Shown here one piece after another: positions 24,546 through 33,715 of a DNA stretch of 64,000 bases. Position numbers and translations under genes: made by a program. The stretch is from JANQQN01 sp964519665. GTDB taxonomy: Bacteria; Myxococcota; Kuafuiibacteriia; Kuafuiibacteriales; Kuafuiibacteriaceae. Below the pieces are notes generated by a model. It saw only the letters and a program-made list of their open reading frames with translations. It did not search any database and was not told the DNA's origin. The stretch is taken from the NCBI GenBank assembly GCA_964519665.1, contig CAZFIV010000007.1, positions 62,001 through 126,000 of the forward strand, in the 5' to 3' direction. Positions within the stretch are counted from its first letter, which is position 1; the number at the start of each line of letters is the position of its first letter.

Positions 24546-27053
24546 TTAGTCGCGCGAGGCGCGAAGGTAAGTCGATAGCTCTTCGACCATCGCGTCCCGC
24601 TTCGCGATGTCGGTCATCCGGACGCCTCCGGTACGCGCGATGATCCCTTCATCCTTCAGCACCGCGACCGCGTTCTTCAACGTAGGCTGCACCGCTGCCT
24701 CGGCGCGACTCAGCCGACCGTCGATCACCTGTCGTCGCGCGATCCCCAAGGCCAAAGCGATGAACTTCTTTTCGGCCATGGCTTTGTCTCGCGCTCGGTC
24801 GAGGGTCATAACGCTCACCCGGTAAGCTTCGAAGAAAGGCGCGAGCAGGCCAGCGAGCTCTAATGCCGTCGTTCGGTTCGCGGCGTCGAGGCGCCACCCA
24901 TCTGGCATCACCCGCAGGATATTCAGATCGCCGAGCGTCTGTGCCGCATGTTTGAAGTTGTCTTCAAACGCGCGGTCCACGCGAAATGAGAACTCATGCT
25001 TGAGCAGCTTGGAGATCCGGAGGGCCGACGCGCTGACCGCCATCTCCGAAGTTGGATAGTTTGACTGCACGAGCAGAGCCAAGGAGACGACGGCGCTGGG
25101 GACAAGAAAGTGCAGGACGTTGTTCTTGTAGTAGTCGAGCGCCTGTCGACCCGCATCGTTCAGCTGGAAGACCGTATCGCCGTCCGGCGCCGCGACGATC
25201 TGCAGCTTGCCTTCTTTGACGAAGCGTTCGAGAGCCTCCTTGAGGGCCGCCTGTCGGGTCTCGGGCTCGAGCATGGTCGAGACCCGAGCCCCCAGCTCTT
25301 CGAGCAGCATGATGGACCTGCCGGCCCGGCTGTAGAGCTCCTCCTCACCGAGGCCGCGAACGGGGCGGGCGAGCAGGACCAGCGCGGCCACGCTGGTGGG
25401 GGTCGCTCGGGTGACCTCGTTGATTCCGTACACGATCTTGTGTCCAAGCTGAGTTACGAGGTCTTTTCGATCGAGCGCTTCGCTGGGCTCCTCGGAGCCG
25501 ACGCGAATGCCTCGGCTCTCCGCGAACGCCCGCAAGGAGATCGGTTCGGCAAAGTCGACATAAACCCGCCCGTACTTCGAACGGAGCAGCCCCGCCGACG
25601 AAAGGAGCCCGCGCGCGTCTTCCTTGCGTTTTTCGTCGCCCGCGAGCTCCTTGGCGTACGCACTCGCCTCGACGATCTTCTCGTAGCTGATCGACACCGG
25701 GATGAATGCAACGTCGGCGATATTCCCTTCCAGAACGGGTTCAACGCACATGCTCAGCATGCCCGTTCGCGGTGGCAGGAGCTTGCCGGTTCGGCTGCGA
25801 CCGCCCTCGATGAAGAACTCGAGGGCATGACCTTCTTTGAGCAGGCGCCGGACGTAAGCCGCAAACACTAGAGGGTACATCTTGTCGCCGCCGAAGGTTC
25901 GCCGAATAAAGAACGCTCCTGAGCGGCGAAAAATGAATCCGATCGGCCAGAAATTGAGGTTCTCGCCCGCCGCGACCAGTGGAGGCATCAGGCCATCCTT
26001 GAAGAACACCTGCGATAGCACCATGTAATCGATGTGGCTCTTGTGGCTCGGGATCAGCACGACCGGGCCACTTCGGGCGGCTCGCCGAACCTTCGTGAGG
26101 CCTTCCTGATCGACGACGATGCCGTCGTACATCCGATGCCAGATCACGTCGGCGACGGCGTCGAGCACCCGTAGCCAGCCGTAGCGCATATCGGCCGCGA
26201 TGCCCCGCAAGAGGATCTTTGCCTTTCGCTCCAGGTCCTTGGTCTTTTTGCCCTTCGCCTCCTGCTGGGCGAAGTACCGGCGGATCGCTTGGTCTTTGAG
26301 GACCGCCTGGCGAGTGCGAGCCATGGTGCGGGCCATCGGACCGGTCCGCAGCTGTTCTTCGCGGCTGAGGTGATGAAGGATGACCCACCTGAGCTTGCGG
26401 GCGACGACGGCCTGGCCGACCCCCGCTTCCCGTTCGAGCAGCGAGCGCAGATCGACGGGTGCCCCAACGTGAAACCGAGCATCGCCGTAGTTCCAGAGAA
26501 ACCCGACCAGTTCTCGGGCCCACCCTGGCGCTTCCCGGTCGCCGAAGATCGAATCGACGACCGTCCGCCGAAGACCCACTGGGCGCTTCGTCCATAGGAG
26601 TGTTTCCGGCAGCAGTAGAATGGGTCGGTCGAGCTCGGTCTGCAGCCGCAGGAGAGCCTCGACGTGCTGCTCAGGATAGGCCCCAGACGGGCTCAGGAGG
26701 GTTCGCGGTCGCCGGAGAAACAACACCGCCGAGTGGCCGGCGATGACGTTCGCGGCGAGGGCGGCGGTCGAGTTTTCTTCGAGGGAAGCGTGGTGGTCGT
26801 GCATCCACCGAGGTCGGGGCAGGCCCAGCCGGCGGAGCGCGTACAGCAGGTAGAGCGGATCGGTGAGCCGCGAGGCTCGAAAAACGTGAATGACGTTGCC
26901 TCGGGCATAGGCCTCGGTGAGGCGCTGAGAAGCCTCATCCTCGATCTTCACCCGCTGGAAAAGAGGATTCAGCCCTCGGGAGAGCCATCCGCCGGTGTCG
27001 GAGCGCGCTGAGGCCCGTTTATGGGGGGCTTCGATCGTCGACCTATCAACCAA
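24546..27053 (-). CDS. plsB: Glycerol-3-phosphate 1-O-acyltransferase PlsB
   Basis: An 835-residue membrane-associated acyltransferase of the PlsB/DHAPAT family, the first step of phospholipid synthesis. The core has the acyltransferase boxes VLIPSHKSHIDYM (block I, HxxxxD), GAFFIRR (block II), EFFIEGGRSRTGKLLPPRTG (block III) and VAFIPVSISYE (block IV). The N- and C-terminal helical regions match the long PlsB type. The start is TTG 27053, supported by a strong GGAGG seven bases upstream; GTG 26948 is the next option. It stands alone on the minus strand. Confidence 0.93.
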   Translation of the reverse strand: MVDRSTIEAPHKRASARSDTGGWLSRGLNPLFQRVKIEDEASQRLTEAYARGNVIHVFRASRLTDPLYLLYALRRLGLPRPRWMHDHHASLEENSTAALAANVIAGHSAVLFLRRPRTLLSPSGAYPEQHVEALLRLQTELDRPILLLPETLLWTKRPVGLRRTVVDSIFGDREAPGWARELVGFLWNYGDARFHVGAPVDLRSLLEREAGVGQAVVARKLRWVILHHLSREEQLRTGPMARTMARTRQAVLKDQAIRRYFAQQEAKGKKTKDLERKAKILLRGIAADMRYGWLRVLDAVADVIWHRMYDGIVVDQEGLTKVRRAARSGPVVLIPSHKSHIDYMVLSQVFFKDGLMPPLVAAGENLNFWPIGFIFRRSGAFFIRRTFGGDKMYPLVFAAYVRRLLKEGHALEFFIEGGRSRTGKLLPPRTGMLSMCVEPVLEGNIADVAFIPVSISYEKIVEASAYAKELAGDEKRKEDARGLLSSAGLLRSKYGRVYVDFAEPISLRAFAESRGIRVGSEEPSEALDRKDLVTQLGHKIVYGINEVTRATPTSVAALVLLARPVRGLGEEELYSRAGRSIMLLEELGARVSTMLEPETRQAALKEALERFVKEGKLQIVAAPDGDTVFQLNDAGRQALDYYKNNVLHFLVPSAVVSLALLVQSNYPTSEMAVSASALRISKLLKHEFSFRVDRAFEDNFKHAAQTLGDLNILRVMPDGWRLDAANRTTALELAGLLAPFFEAYRVSVMTLDRARDKAMAEKKFIALALGIARRQVIDGRLSRAEAAVQPTLKNAVAVLKDEGIIARTGGVRMTDIAKRDAMVEELSTYLRASRD

Positions 27054-27200
27054 GGTGAAACCTCCGGACGACGATGGCCGAGCCCGCAGCGACTTACCAC
27101 ACCCTTGGTTTGATTTTGCGAGCGGCTGCGGCTGGCTGGCGACCCAGGCGGGGCCGTGCTAGCTTAGGGAAGCCCTGGGTGGCTGTCCCACCGCAAAGTC

Positions 27201-29162
27201 ATGCATGCGATCTGTCCGCACTGCGGTGCCCTTAATCAGTTCGAGCGAGCGCCGACGACCGCGATTATCTACTGCCAGGTTTGCCGAAAACCGTTCGGCG
27301 CCGCCGCGCTTCAGGCTGCCGGCACGGCCGCCGAGTCTCCGCGACCACGAAGGCGGCCTCAGTCTCAGCGGGATAAGGCGAGGGCCAATACGCCGTCGGG
27401 CCGAGCCTTTTCGCCGCCCGGAGCCGAATTCGGTCGAGAAGCGACCGAACCGTTCAAGACCCGGCGCCAAGATCCTCGGGCCGCGCAGGTCATCGTGCCC
27501 AAAGGACGGCTCGAAGGAGAGGCGTCCGACCCGGTCGCCAAGATCGTGTACCGAAGCCCCGACGGCCTCGAAACCGACTTCAAGCTCGATGACCTCAACA
27601 CCGTCGGTCGCCACCCCAAGAACAACATCCGTCTCAACGATCGTGAGATCTCCAAAGAGCATGCGATCATCGAGCGGCGAGGGAGTGAGTGGTGGATCAA
27701 AGATCTCGGGTCGTCGAACGGCACGTACGTCAACACTCGCCGAGTGACCGAGACCCGACTCCACACCACTGACGACCTCCTCCTGGGGTCGATGCATCTG
27801 CAGTTCGTGCTGGAGAACCCCGACGAGACGAAGAGCTCGGTGAAGGACCTGGTCACGATCCTGCCCCAAGATCCGGCGGGTTCGACCCACATCCACGCCA
27901 AGATCGAGGACGACGCGCAAGACTTCCGGCCGGCCCATGACGTCACCGACGTCGAAGTGTTGAAGCGGGACTACGAGAAGCTTCGCTTGTCGCACGAGCT
28001 GTCGCGCATTGGGTTGACCACCGATCTCTCGAAACTCCTCCAGAAGACCCTAGATGTCGTGTTCAGTATGTTCCCAGCCGACAACGCGGTGATCATGCTG
28101 GTCGACGAGGAGACCTCGAAGCTCGTGCCTCACACAGTGCGTTACCGACACGGCGATGACTCCGAGAAGCAGGAGATTCTGCTGTCGTCGACGATCGTCA
28201 ACTCGGCGATCGAGGACCGCGCCTCGGTGCTGTCGTCCGATGCGTTTCTCGACCCGCGGTTTTCCGGGGCCCAGTCGATCATCGCTCAGGGGATTCGGGC
28301 CGCGATGTGTGTGCCGTTGGTGGCCCATGACAAGGTCCTCGGCTTGATGCATCTCGACTCTCGAGAGCGGGTCGGCGCGTTCACCGAAAAAGATCTCCAG
28401 ATCCTCAAAGCGATCGCCAATCAGACGGCGACCGCGATCGAGAATGCGCGACTGGTTCGTCAAATCGAGGAAGAGACCAAGACGCGCGGCCAGCTCAGCC
28501 GGTTCCTACCTCCGCACGTCGTCGAAGAAATGATCCAAGGGCGGGGTCGTCCGATCCAGAAGGGCGGCCGGGAGGTCGAGGCCTCGGTCGTTTTTTGTGA
28601 CATCCGCGGTTTCACCTCGATGTCCGAGACAGCGGGCGGACCGCAGGATGTCGTCGACCTTCTCAACGAGTACTTCGAACGCCTCGTCGAGGTCGTCTTC
28701 AACTTCCACGGGGTGCTCGACAAGTTCATCGGCGACGCGCTCATGGCGTCGTGGGGGGCGATCGAAGACGAAAAGAAGGATGACGCGGTTTTCAACTGCG
28801 TGGCGGCCGCGATCGAGTTTCGGGACGTTATTCGCGAGCTGAATGAAGAGCGGGCGGCCCGCGGAAAAGAACCCATCAAGATGGGCGTCGGTGTCAATAC
28901 GGGCCGATTGGTCGCCGGTTATATGGGCTCGCGACGTCGTCTGGAGTTTACGGTCATCGGTGACACCGTCAACACGGCCTCAAGGCTGTGCAGCCTGGCG
29001 GGCGGCGATCAGGTCCTGATCTCGGAAGCGACTTACCAACCGGTTGCGGAGCGGATCGAAGCGAAGTATCTCGGAACGCGCCAGGTGAAAGGCAAAGAGC
29101 AAGGGGTGGGCGTGTACGAGGTCTTGCACCTCAACGAAGATGGGCGCACACCGAACGAGTGA
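27201..29162 (+). CDS. zinc-ribbon / FHA / GAF / class III nucleotidyl cyclase
   Basis: A 653-residue cytosolic signalling protein. Domains in order: a zinc ribbon (Cys5, 8, 25, 28), a disordered linker, an FHA domain (about 108-195: VGRHPKNNIRL, SKEHAII, LGSSNGTYVN), a GAF domain (about 255-420), and a class III cyclase domain (about 460-645). The cyclase has FCDIRGFT (Asp467), LDKFIGDALMA and VIGDTVNTASRL, which include both metal-binding Asp, the purine-recognising Lys and Asp, and the Asn/Arg transition-state pair. An active adenylate cyclase is expected. FHA should read phospho-Thr, and a Ser/Thr kinase gene follows by 5 bp, so the two probably form one pathway. Confidence 0.93.
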   Translation: MHAICPHCGALNQFERAPTTAIIYCQVCRKPFGAAALQAAGTAAESPRPRRRPQSQRDKARANTPSGRAFSPPGAEFGREATEPFKTRRQDPRAAQVIVPKGRLEGEASDPVAKIVYRSPDGLETDFKLDDLNTVGRHPKNNIRLNDREISKEHAIIERRGSEWWIKDLGSSNGTYVNTRRVTETRLHTTDDLLLGSMHLQFVLENPDETKSSVKDLVTILPQDPAGSTHIHAKIEDDAQDFRPAHDVTDVEVLKRDYEKLRLSHELSRIGLTTDLSKLLQKTLDVVFSMFPADNAVIMLVDEETSKLVPHTVRYRHGDDSEKQEILLSSTIVNSAIEDRASVLSSDAFLDPRFSGAQSIIAQGIRAAMCVPLVAHDKVLGLMHLDSRERVGAFTEKDLQILKAIANQTATAIENARLVRQIEEETKTRGQLSRFLPPHVVEEMIQGRGRPIQKGGREVEASVVFCDIRGFTSMSETAGGPQDVVDLLNEYFERLVEVVFNFHGVLDKFIGDALMASWGAIEDEKKDDAVFNCVAAAIEFRDVIRELNEERAARGKEPIKMGVGVNTGRLVAGYMGSRRRLEFTVIGDTVNTASRLCSLAGGDQVLISEATYQPVAERIEAKYLGTRQVKGKEQGVGVYEVLHLNEDGRTPNE

Positions 29163-29167
29163 CACTC

Positions 29168-30220
29168 ATGGCCCGGCGACAGGTCGTCCAGCGGTGCCCC
29201 AGTTGCGGGGCGAAATACGACGTAGGCATCTACGTCAGTGGGCAAAAAGTCCGATGTCGTCGGTGCGGGATCAAGTTCGACGTCATACGAAACGACACCC
29301 AGCCCGGTGTGCCGGCGATGCGTCAGGCGACTCCCAATGAAGCTGCCGCCGCCGCGCCTCACGGTCAGGCGCCGGCGCCGCCGCGCGCTCCGAACAAACC
29401 GCAGCGAGGCGCTCAAAACGATCTGGTCCCCGGTACCCGACTCGATGGCTACGAGATCGGCCAAACCTTGGGCAGTGGTGCGATGGGGACGGTTTACCGG
29501 GCCCGGCAGCTGTCCTTAGATCGAACTGTCGCTCTGAAGGTCATGAGCGCCGATCTGGTGAGCCAAGACGAGTTCATTCTGCGGTTTCGGCGGGAAGCTG
29601 CCGCGTTGGCGACACTGTCTCACGCGAACGTTGTGAGCATCATCGACCGAGGTCACGTCGACAACAATTGGTACTTCGTGATGGAGTACGTCGACGGCCC
29701 GACGCTTCGGCGCGTGCTTTCGCAGGGGCGGCTGCAGCTCGACCAACTCCTCGACCTCGCCCTCCAGATCGGCCGAGGGCTCGACTACGCTCACGGCAAA
29801 GGGGTCGTGCATCGTGACCTCAAGCCCGAAAACATCCTGTTGGCCGACACCGGACCCGAGGGTTACGTCCCGAAGATCTGCGACTTCGGATTGGCAGACC
29901 TGCTTTACAGCGACCGGTCGTTCGTGAATCTGACGGGGAGTCGCATTTCAATGGGAACGGTCAACTACATGGCGCCGGAGCAGCGGCAAGACGCCGGTCG
30001 CGTGGATCAGCGCGCCGATGTCTTCAGCTACGGCGTGATGCTCTACGAAATGCTCTGCGGCGAGCTGCCGCTGGGGCGCTTTCCAGAGCCCTCCCAGAAG
30101 AATCGTGCGATTGATCGTCGTCTCGACGCGGTGATCTTGAGAGCCCTTGAAATCGATGCGCGTCGTCGCTACCCGCGCGTGCGTCCGATCATCGAGGCGT
30201 TGGAGGGCGTCAAGCGTTGA
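29168..30220 (+). CDS. zinc-ribbon Ser/Thr protein kinase (soluble)
   Basis: A 350-residue kinase starting at ATG 29168, 5 bp after the cyclase gene. An N-terminal zinc ribbon (Cys10, 13, 30, 33) of the MJ0042 type precedes an Ala/Pro linker and the kinase domain (about 90-350): LGSGAMGTVYRA, VALKVM, HRDLKPEN, CDFGLAD, YMAPEQ and RADVFSYGVMLYE. All catalytic residues are present. No transmembrane helix or sensor domain follows. The paired zinc ribbons and tight spacing suggest a complex with the FHA-cyclase protein. The frame open to 28988 is an out-of-frame extension inside the cyclase gene. Confidence 0.92.
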   Translation: MARRQVVQRCPSCGAKYDVGIYVSGQKVRCRRCGIKFDVIRNDTQPGVPAMRQATPNEAAAAAPHGQAPAPPRAPNKPQRGAQNDLVPGTRLDGYEIGQTLGSGAMGTVYRARQLSLDRTVALKVMSADLVSQDEFILRFRREAAALATLSHANVVSIIDRGHVDNNWYFVMEYVDGPTLRRVLSQGRLQLDQLLDLALQIGRGLDYAHGKGVVHRDLKPENILLADTGPEGYVPKICDFGLADLLYSDRSFVNLTGSRISMGTVNYMAPEQRQDAGRVDQRADVFSYGVMLYEMLCGELPLGRFPEPSQKNRAIDRRLDAVILRALEIDARRRYPRVRPIIEALEGVKR

Positions 30221-30362
30221 GTGATCCTATGGTGTGAGCTCGTCACGTCGGCCTGTCGTACGCACATCGTCACATTCCCCAGGTTGAACGCCATCTCTCG
30301 CAAGGCTGATGCAGATGCTCCTTGCGTTATGCGATCACCTTCTTCTAACTCCGCCTCCAAGC

Positions 30363-30848
30363 ATGCAGTCGCTTCGGGACCAACTCCTCAAGGCCGGCCT
30401 CGTTACCAAGGAACAAGCGCAAAAAGCGGAAGGTGGCGCCAATCGCCGTCGCAAACGCCGCGGAGGGCGGTCCCGCGCCAAGGGAGAGGGGGCTGCTGGT
30501 GACGAGAACGCGCAGGCCGACGCAAAGCCGATGAAGAAGCCCGGTGACCAGCCGGTCAACCGGATGGTCGACCTGACGGTCCCCGGCATGCTCGAGATTA
30601 TGCAGGCGGTAGAGGCCCATCGCTTGCGCGAAGACGTCACTGGTGAGGTTCCGTTCTATTTCACGCTGCGTGACCAGCGGGTGCGGAAGCTCTTCGTGAC
30701 GCACGAGATCTCTCGGGGCCTCGAGGCCGGGCGTCTCGCCATTGTCGAAAACGGAGCTGCCGATCAGCATATTATCGTGACCGCAGAAGCGGTCTCCCCG
30801 ATTCGAGCCGCCGACCCGGAAGCGGTGCGCTTCTTCAACCAGAACTGA
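30363..30848 (+). CDS. DUF2058 (YaiL-like) protein
   Basis: A 161-residue protein starting MQSLRDQLLKAGLVTKEQ, the typical opening of the DUF2058/YaiL family, followed by a Lys/Arg-rich basic segment (about 20-50) and a compact C-terminal domain with the YFTLRDQRVRKLFVT segment. The family is annotated in gammaproteobacteria as a putative nucleoprotein or polynucleotide-associated protein; its function is unknown. The start is ATG 30363; the frame opens earlier at 30309. The C-termini of this gene and the minus-strand gene on its right face each other across 21 bp. Confidence 0.82.
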   Translation: MQSLRDQLLKAGLVTKEQAQKAEGGANRRRKRRGGRSRAKGEGAAGDENAQADAKPMKKPGDQPVNRMVDLTVPGMLEIMQAVEAHRLREDVTGEVPFYFTLRDQRVRKLFVTHEISRGLEAGRLAIVENGAADQHIIVTAEAVSPIRAADPEAVRFFNQN

Positions 30849-30869
30849 GCCCTCTGCGCAGCGACGCCC

Positions 30870-31982
30870 CTACTTCTTTTCTTCGTCCAGATAGCTCAGC
30901 AAGACCTCATCCAGCGACCGCTCGTTGACCGTGACCCGGGACTCCGCGGCGGGTTGAATCGGCTGCCCGGTTCCCGATTTCGGCCGAGCCGAGCGATTGG
31001 CCCGTTGTTCGTTGGCGACTTCGGACGCCCGGCGCAACTTGGCCCGCTGTTCGTCGAGCTTGGTCTTGAGCGCGATCGCGTCGAGCTCGAGAAGGGTCGA
31101 GTTCGGGTCGCCATGCCCGGGTTCATCGGGCATGGGTAGCCCCAGCTCGGCGGACGCCCGGCGCAACTCGTCTTGCTCGATGGGCTTCACGGCGTTGCTC
31201 GACGCCGGTCGCCGAAAACGGACCGGGCGGCCCGGACGGTCGGAAATGACCCGCTCTTCGGGTGCGAGTGGGGAAGGCTGGTCGACCAGGGTGTCGCGGG
31301 GGCCTCGGGGCCGAACTCGGCGAGCGCGCGGGGGGTCATTCAGGGAAGGGTTGAGGGAAGGGTTGTCGAGGGACGAAGCGGCACGAGACAGACGCCCAGC
31401 CTGAGACCCGACGTGCGACGGCGGGTGAGCGTGCGAGCGGGGGAGGATCGGGGGTGGTTCGGCCGGCAAGACCGTCGAATCGAACGGCGGCAGCGAGGGG
31501 TCGGTCGTCTCGATATGGCGCCGCACCGCGGCGTCGAGAGAAGAGAGGAAATCGTTGTCCCCGATGCGGGCGGTGGCATCGGCCGGACTCGGCCCGATCT
31601 CGGCGAACGTGGGGAGCGGATCGGTCGTCGCCTGCTCCAGCCGCGGCGCGAAGGGCGGGGTCGTGGGCACGATGGCCGACACGGGGCTGGGCGCCCCCGG
31701 GCCGAGGATAGCGTCGACTTGGGCTTCGAACGCGCCTTCGGCGACCCGCTTGAGCAGCATCTTGTGCTGCTCCTGCATCCGAAAGCGAATCTCATCGCTG
31801 CCCTTGCCCTCGAGGCGGCCTCCCTCGAGCAGGTCTTGGTAGCTGGTTTTCTCCAGGGCCAAGACCTGACCGGCCAGGAACACCTGGGTGACGACCGAAG
31901 CCATCCGGAGTCCATTGTCCTCGGTTTGGACGTGATAGAGCCGGTTGTTGAACCGTACGTTGTGGTTGAAGCCCGGCAGCAT
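30870..31982 (-). CDS. conserved unknown protein (MLPGFNHN-type N-terminus)
   Basis: A 370-residue protein. The first 90 residues (MLPGFNHNVRFNNRLYHVQT, then VVTQVFLAGQVLALEKTSYQ and EQHKMLLKRVAEG) look compact and resemble a domain I recognise from myxobacterial proteins with no assigned function. The rest (about 95-370) is Pro/Ser/Arg/Asp-rich and probably disordered, with a charged helix near the end. No signal peptide or catalytic motif is seen. Divergent from the archaemetzincin-like gene across 91 bp. Confidence 0.6.
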   Translation of the reverse strand: MLPGFNHNVRFNNRLYHVQTEDNGLRMASVVTQVFLAGQVLALEKTSYQDLLEGGRLEGKGSDEIRFRMQEQHKMLLKRVAEGAFEAQVDAILGPGAPSPVSAIVPTTPPFAPRLEQATTDPLPTFAEIGPSPADATARIGDNDFLSSLDAAVRRHIETTDPSLPPFDSTVLPAEPPPILPRSHAHPPSHVGSQAGRLSRAASSLDNPSLNPSLNDPPRARRVRPRGPRDTLVDQPSPLAPEERVISDRPGRPVRFRRPASSNAVKPIEQDELRRASAELGLPMPDEPGHGDPNSTLLELDAIALKTKLDEQRAKLRRASEVANEQRANRSARPKSGTGQPIQPAAESRVTVNERSLDEVLLSYLDEEKK

Positions 31983-32073
31983 CGCTCGCTACCTTCACAG
32001 GGTACCGGGTCGCGAAATTTGTTGCCAGTCATCCGAGCAGCTGCAATCTTCAAAATGACTTCGGGGTACCCAG

Positions 32074-32733
32074 GTGACCAATCCACGCTCAAGGCGGCGC
32101 CAGTTCCCGGGTACTGAAACCTCGGGCATCGATATTGCGGAACTGCCCGCGGAACCGTTGCCCCCCGAGTCGGGCACGCAAGACCAATTCCGTACGACGC
32201 CCAATGCTCCGGTCGTGCTGGTGCCTGTCGGCAAGGTTGACGTGGTGGCGCTGGAGCGTGTCCGGCCAGCTTTAGAAGAGATGTACCGGCGCCCCACTTC
32301 CCTGGCGAAGGCTATGCCGGGCCCGAAGTACGCGTACAACCCGTCACGCGGGCAGTACCACTCGGCGGCGATCCTCAAGCGAGTCGAGTTGTCGCGGAAG
32401 AGCGAGTGGGACAGCGCGGTCGGCTTCGTCGACGTGGATCTATTCGTTCCGGAGGTTCCGTTCATCTTCGGCGAGGCGGATCGCTCGACCCGGGCCGCGA
32501 TCATCAGCTTGACCCGGCTGAGACCAGAAAGCGGGCCCAGCGAGTCCCGCCGAGAATTGACGCACAAACGGCTGGTGTCCGAGGTCGTGCACCAAGTCGG
32601 GCTCATTCGTGGTCTAGCCCACTGCCCGAACAACCGGTGCGTGATGTTCTATGCAGCGACGGTCCAGGAGATCGACAAGCGAGGCGCCGCAATGTGTGCC
32701 AATTGCCGAAAACGGTTGATGGACCTCTACTGA
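32074..32733 (+). CDS. archaemetzincin-like protein with degenerate zinc site
   Basis: A 219-residue protein starting at GTG 32074. It shows the archaemetzincin fold signature near its end, but the catalytic zinc motif HExxHxxGxxH reads H173-Q174-x-x-L177-x-x-G180-x-x-H183. The general base Glu and the second zinc His are lost. The family-specific CX4CX(M) and CxxC cysteines (184, 189, 208, 211) that hold a structural second zinc are intact. Family members are zinc peptidases of the archaemetzincin (AMZ) group, so this one is probably a non-catalytic relative. It precedes parB by 53 bp. Confidence 0.75.
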   Translation: MTNPRSRRRQFPGTETSGIDIAELPAEPLPPESGTQDQFRTTPNAPVVLVPVGKVDVVALERVRPALEEMYRRPTSLAKAMPGPKYAYNPSRGQYHSAAILKRVELSRKSEWDSAVGFVDVDLFVPEVPFIFGEADRSTRAAIISLTRLRPESGPSESRRELTHKRLVSEVVHQVGLIRGLAHCPNNRCVMFYAATVQEIDKRGAAMCANCRKRLMDLY

Positions 32734-32786
32734 CTGGTTGCCCGCCATTGGCCTGAAGCCCATCTTTGGCTAGGGTCAATCGCCTC

Positions 32787-33686
32787 ATGTCCCCACCGGC
32801 ACAGAAGCGGCAGGCCCTCGGTAAAGGGCTGGGCGCTCTCATACCGCAAAAGCGAACGTCGAAGGGCGACGGTGATCGGCGCTCGGGGACGCTGAATGTT
32901 TCGATCGAGGATGTTCGCCCCAACCGCAACCAACCTCGGAAGGCTTTCGACGACGCCGCGCTCGGCGAGCTCGCGGAGTCGATTCGCGAGCACGGCCTCA
33001 TGCAGCCCATTTTGGTTCGGCAGCGGGGCCAAAACTTCGAGATCATTGCCGGTGAGCGGCGTTGGCGGGCCTGCCAGAAGGCCGGACTCAAAGAAATCGC
33101 CGTCATCGTCAAAGACCTGGCCGACAACGAGGTCTTTGAATGGGCCTTGATCGAGAATATTCAGCGGGAGGACCTCAACCCCATCGAAGAAGCCGAGGCC
33201 TATCGACGCCTCCTCGAGAACACCGGGATGACCCAAGAGCAACTCGCCCTTCGGGTCAGCAAAGACCGGTCGACGATCACGAATTCGCTCCGCCTCCTCA
33301 AACTCCCCGATGACGTTCGCCGCCAGGTGATCGCGGGCGCCCTTTCAATGGGACACGCCCGGGCTCTCCTCGCCCTCGAAAGCGCCGATGAGATGGTGAA
33401 GATGGCGCGAGACGTCGTCAAAAGGGGGCTATCGGTCCGCGAGGTCGAGCGGGCGGTCCGGGCGGTCCGAAAGAAGTCTTCGGCGGATGGTGCTGACGCG
33501 CAGCCGCCTGACCCATTCGGACACGTTCCCGGCGGTGAAGCAGCCGCCACGCGAGCGTCGGAAGAGCTGACTCGCGTGTTGGGTGCCAAAGTTAGAATTC
33601 TGCCGTCCGGTCCCCGGGGCAAGATCGAAATCGACTACTCTTCTGCCGAAGAGCTTATCCGGCTAGTCGAGCAAATCAAAGGATGA
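32787..33686 (+). CDS. parB: ParB-like chromosome partitioning protein
   Basis: A 299-residue ParB/Spo0J-type protein starting at ATG 32787. It has the N-terminal ParA-activation-like stretch ALGKGLGALIP (about residues 10-20), the NRNQPRKAF and GLMQPILVR boxes, GERRWRACQKAG (CTPase/ParB motif) and a helix-turn-helix with AEAYRRLL and STITNSLRLLKLP. The C-terminal 60 residues are the dimerisation part. ParA is not in the window. I saw no perfect parS palindrome here. The stop overlaps a possible ATG of the bactofilin gene. Confidence 0.93.
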   Translation: MSPPAQKRQALGKGLGALIPQKRTSKGDGDRRSGTLNVSIEDVRPNRNQPRKAFDDAALGELAESIREHGLMQPILVRQRGQNFEIIAGERRWRACQKAGLKEIAVIVKDLADNEVFEWALIENIQREDLNPIEEAEAYRRLLENTGMTQEQLALRVSKDRSTITNSLRLLKLPDDVRRQVIAGALSMGHARALLALESADEMVKMARDVVKRGLSVREVERAVRAVRKKSSADGADAQPPDPFGHVPGGEAAATRASEELTRVLGAKVRILPSGPRGKIEIDYSSAEELIRLVEQIKG

Positions 33687-33715
33687 CCGCGGGGCCATCC
33701 AGTGAGGAATCAACG

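Noticed and set aside
32787..33686. parS site near parB
   Set aside because: I looked for TGTTTCACGTGAAACA-like palindromes through the window and saw only half sites such as the one in recJ near 6697, none convincing.
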